Shown piece by piece: positions 62,560 through 64,000 of a stretch of 64,000 nucleotides of DNA. Numbering within the stretch: position 1 is the stretch's first letter; every line of letters starts with the position of its first letter. This DNA comes from an uncultured Alistipes sp. (GTDB lineage: Bacteria > Bacteroidota > Bacteroidia > Bacteroidales > Rikenellaceae), in assembly GCA_910576555.1 (NCBI GenBank), contig CAJTIY010000004.1, forward strand, positions 124,001 through 188,000, given 5' to 3'. Position numbers and translations under genes: made by a program. The notes under the pieces were generated by a model. The model saw only the letters and a program-made list of their open reading frames with translations. It was not told the origin of the DNA and ran no database searches.

Positions 62560-62733
62560 CGCCCGTCCGCCTCAATGCACACCACTCTCCCCGCACACAC
62601 CCCCTCCCCTCGCATACATCCGCACACTCCCCCCTCGCATACACCCGCACACCCCCTCCCCTCGCATACATCCGCACACTCCCCCCCCGCTTACATCCGC
62701 ACACTCCTCCCCCCGCATACACCCGCACACACG
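62560..62733. repeat. C-rich tandem repeats with CGCATACA words
   Basis: At least five copies of a 26-36 bp unit (CTCGCATACATCCGCACACTCC and variants), almost lacking G on the plus strand. A related tandem (CCTCTGTTCCCCGCGCA twice) lies at 62466-62511. Confidence 0.75.
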
Positions 62734-62771
62734 AAAAGCGCGCTCCCCGCCGAAGGGAACGCGCTTTTTTT
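62734..62771. terminator. Terminator downstream of the sulfatase gene
   Basis: AAAAGCGCG (62734-62742) / CGCGCTTTT (62760-62768) with inner partial pairing and a T run; works on both strands. Confidence 0.75.
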
Positions 62772-62873
62772 CGTAATGACCGCCGGGTGCGTCGCATCGC
62801 CGCAAACCCCGCCGCCGAGCCTCCCGCCGCCCGCAGGCCTCGCAGACTCCGCCCGACCGCCCGCAGGCCCGCC

Positions 62874-64000
62874 CTACTCCGCCCCGCCGAGGCGGTTCAT
62901 CGCCAGCCCCGTCCGGTCGTCGTAGAGGCGCTGCAGCCGCACCAGCTCCTCCTCCAGCTCGCGCTGCCGCGCGGCGTACTCGGGCCGGCCGTAGAGGTTG
63001 CGCAGCTCGTGCGGATCCTCCTGCAGGTCGTAGAGCTCCCAGTGGTCGATGTCGTCGTAGAAGCGGATCAGCTTCCAGCGGTCGGTCCGCACGCCGTAGT
63101 GGCGCTTGACCATATGCTCGGCGGGATATTCGTAGAAATGGTAGTAGAGCGAGCGCCGCCAGTCGGCCGGCCGTTCGCCCCGCAGGAGCGGCAGCAGCGA
63201 TGCGCCCTGCATCGCGTCGGGCACCTCCGCACCGGCCAGCTCGAGGAAGGTGGGCGCATAGTCGATGTTCTGCACCAGCGCGTCGATATCGCCCCGCACA
63301 CCGCCCGGCATACGCACGACGAGCGGCGTGCGCATCGACTCCTCGTACATGAAACGCTTGTCGAACCAGCCGTGCTCGCCCATGTAGAAACCCTGATCGG
63401 AGGTGTAGACCACCAGCGTGTTTTCGGCCAGTCCCGACGCGTCGAGGTAGTCCAGAAGCCGCCCCACGTTGTCGTCGAGCGAGCGGAGCGTCTTCAGGTA
63501 GTCGCGCATGTAGCGGTTGAACTTCCACTGCGCCCGCTCGCGGCCCTGCGGATTCGTGCGGTAGAACTCCTCGGCGAGGGGCCCGTAGAAGCGGTCCCAT
63601 GCGGCCCGCTGCTCGGGATTCATCCGTCCGATCATCCCCTCGTAGCTGCGGCTCAGACGGCTCTCGACGCCCGGATACCACATCTTCAGGTCGTAGACCG
63701 GGTCCATGTCGTGGTCCGAGGCGATCGACATCTCCTGCGCGGCAGCGGCCGGACGCCCCGCGTAGTCGTCGAAGAAGGTCTCGGGCAGCGGGAAGTCGCG
63801 GTCCTCGTAGAGCGCCAGATGGCACGTGTCGGCCATCCAGATGCGGTGCTGCGCCTTGTGGTGGACCAGCAGACAGAAGGGCTTGGCGGGGTCGCGCCGC
63901 TCCCGGAGCCACGCGATGCTCTTGTCGGTGACGATGTCGGTCAGATACCCCTCGCAGCGCACCGTGTCGCCCGTCGGGCGGATGAAGTCGGGGTTGTAGT
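62874..64000 (-). CDS. Sulfatase, C-terminal part (5' end outside window)
   Basis: 375 codons to the window edge. The frame continues past 63962 (YNPDFIRPTGDTVRCEGYLTD) and lacks the N-terminal Cys/Ser-x-Pro-x-Arg formylglycine motif, which would lie upstream. FCLLVHHKAQHRIWMAD, TLVVYTSDQGFYMGEHGWFDKRFMYEESMRTPLVVRMPG (metal-site DQG..GEHG) and the C-terminal DRWKLIRFYDDIDHWELYDLQEDPHELRNLYG are standard formylglycine-dependent sulfatase blocks; the pattern is close to N-acetylglucosamine-6-sulfatase/heparan-type sulfatases (family S1). Likely periplasmic; removes sulfate esters from mucin or glycosaminoglycans, fitting the GH109- and GH2-like genes. Confidence 0.92.
   Translation of the reverse strand, partial: YNPDFIRPTGDTVRCEGYLTDIVTDKSIAWLRERRDPAKPFCLLVHHKAQHRIWMADTCHLALYEDRDFPLPETFFDDYAGRPAAAAQEMSIASDHDMDPVYDLKMWYPGVESRLSRSYEGMIGRMNPEQRAAWDRFYGPLAEEFYRTNPQGRERAQWKFNRYMRDYLKTLRSLDDNVGRLLDYLDASGLAENTLVVYTSDQGFYMGEHGWFDKRFMYEESMRTPLVVRMPGGVRGDIDALVQNIDYAPTFLELAGAEVPDAMQGASLLPLLRGERPADWRRSLYYHFYEYPAEHMVKRHYGVRTDRWKLIRFYDDIDHWELYDLQEDPHELRNLYGRPEYAARQRELEEELVRLQRLYDDRTGLAMNRLGGAE

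Overview
This is a GC-rich chromosomal window from a member of the Bacteroidota, most likely Bacteroidales and possibly an Alistipes/Rikenellaceae relative. The phylum call rests on about twenty Bacteroidota-type promoters of the form TTG-N19/20-TAnnTTTG, on starts without clear Shine-Dalgarno sites, and on gene content: a GT3-type glycogen synthase, a GH109-type oxidoreductase, a SpeB-like C10 peptidase, a MobV relaxase and a tyrosine integrase of the Bacteroides kind. The genus is an inference, supported by an alpha-oxoamine synthase resembling the enzymes that start sulfonolipid synthesis.

Layout. 1-4.9 kb: start of a GH2 glycosidase, a DUF3467 protein, folC and lnt. 4.9-6.3 kb: secreted GH109-like oxidoreductase/glycosidase. 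6.9-16.6 kb: glycogen metabolism on the minus strand, namely a natural glycogen synthase-phosphorylase fusion, a GH133 debranching enzyme, a GT4 glycosyltransferase and a GH57 enzyme. 16.7-25.6 kb: core genes hemW, pckA, frr, a TlpA-like thioredoxin, pyrH and dxs; dxs is preceded by a tandem array of promoter-shaped repeats. 26-32.6 kb: lipocalin, yaaA with a coding minisatellite, a radical SAM protein, a PKD-like lipoprotein with a C10 peptidase, and the oxoamine synthase.

32.8-41.9 kb is a 9-kb integrative mobilizable element inserted at the 3' end of a tRNA-Gly(GCC) gene and bounded by 73-74 bp direct repeats. It carries a tyrosine integrase, a MobV relaxase, two large inverted repeats (oriT candidates) and cargo that looks like antiphage defence: an overlapping DUF262 + HEPN ribonuclease pair, and a large convergent UvrD-type helicase with a nuclease-like insert, zinc ribbons and an HRDC domain. 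The cargo is visibly AT-richer than the host chromosome.

42-64 kb: a TetR regulator with a perfect 32-bp operator palindrome upstream of a membrane protein/lipoprotein operon, an S41 peptidase and DUF3078 pair, an FN3-like lipoprotein, nfo followed by a duplication scar and a truncated phosphodiesterase/sulfatase remnant, a class III aminotransferase, trmH-rsgA, cvpA beside an 8-bp microsatellite, a SIMPL protein, rlmD, a coiled-coil lipoprotein, an MBL hydrolase, an FkbM methyltransferase, trmD, an orphan promoter-terminator unit that may be a non-coding RNA, and the end of a sulfatase. Many intergenic gaps are strongly C-rich on the plus strand and carry degenerate tandem repeats. The numerous long ORFs antisense to real genes are GC artefacts and are not annotated.
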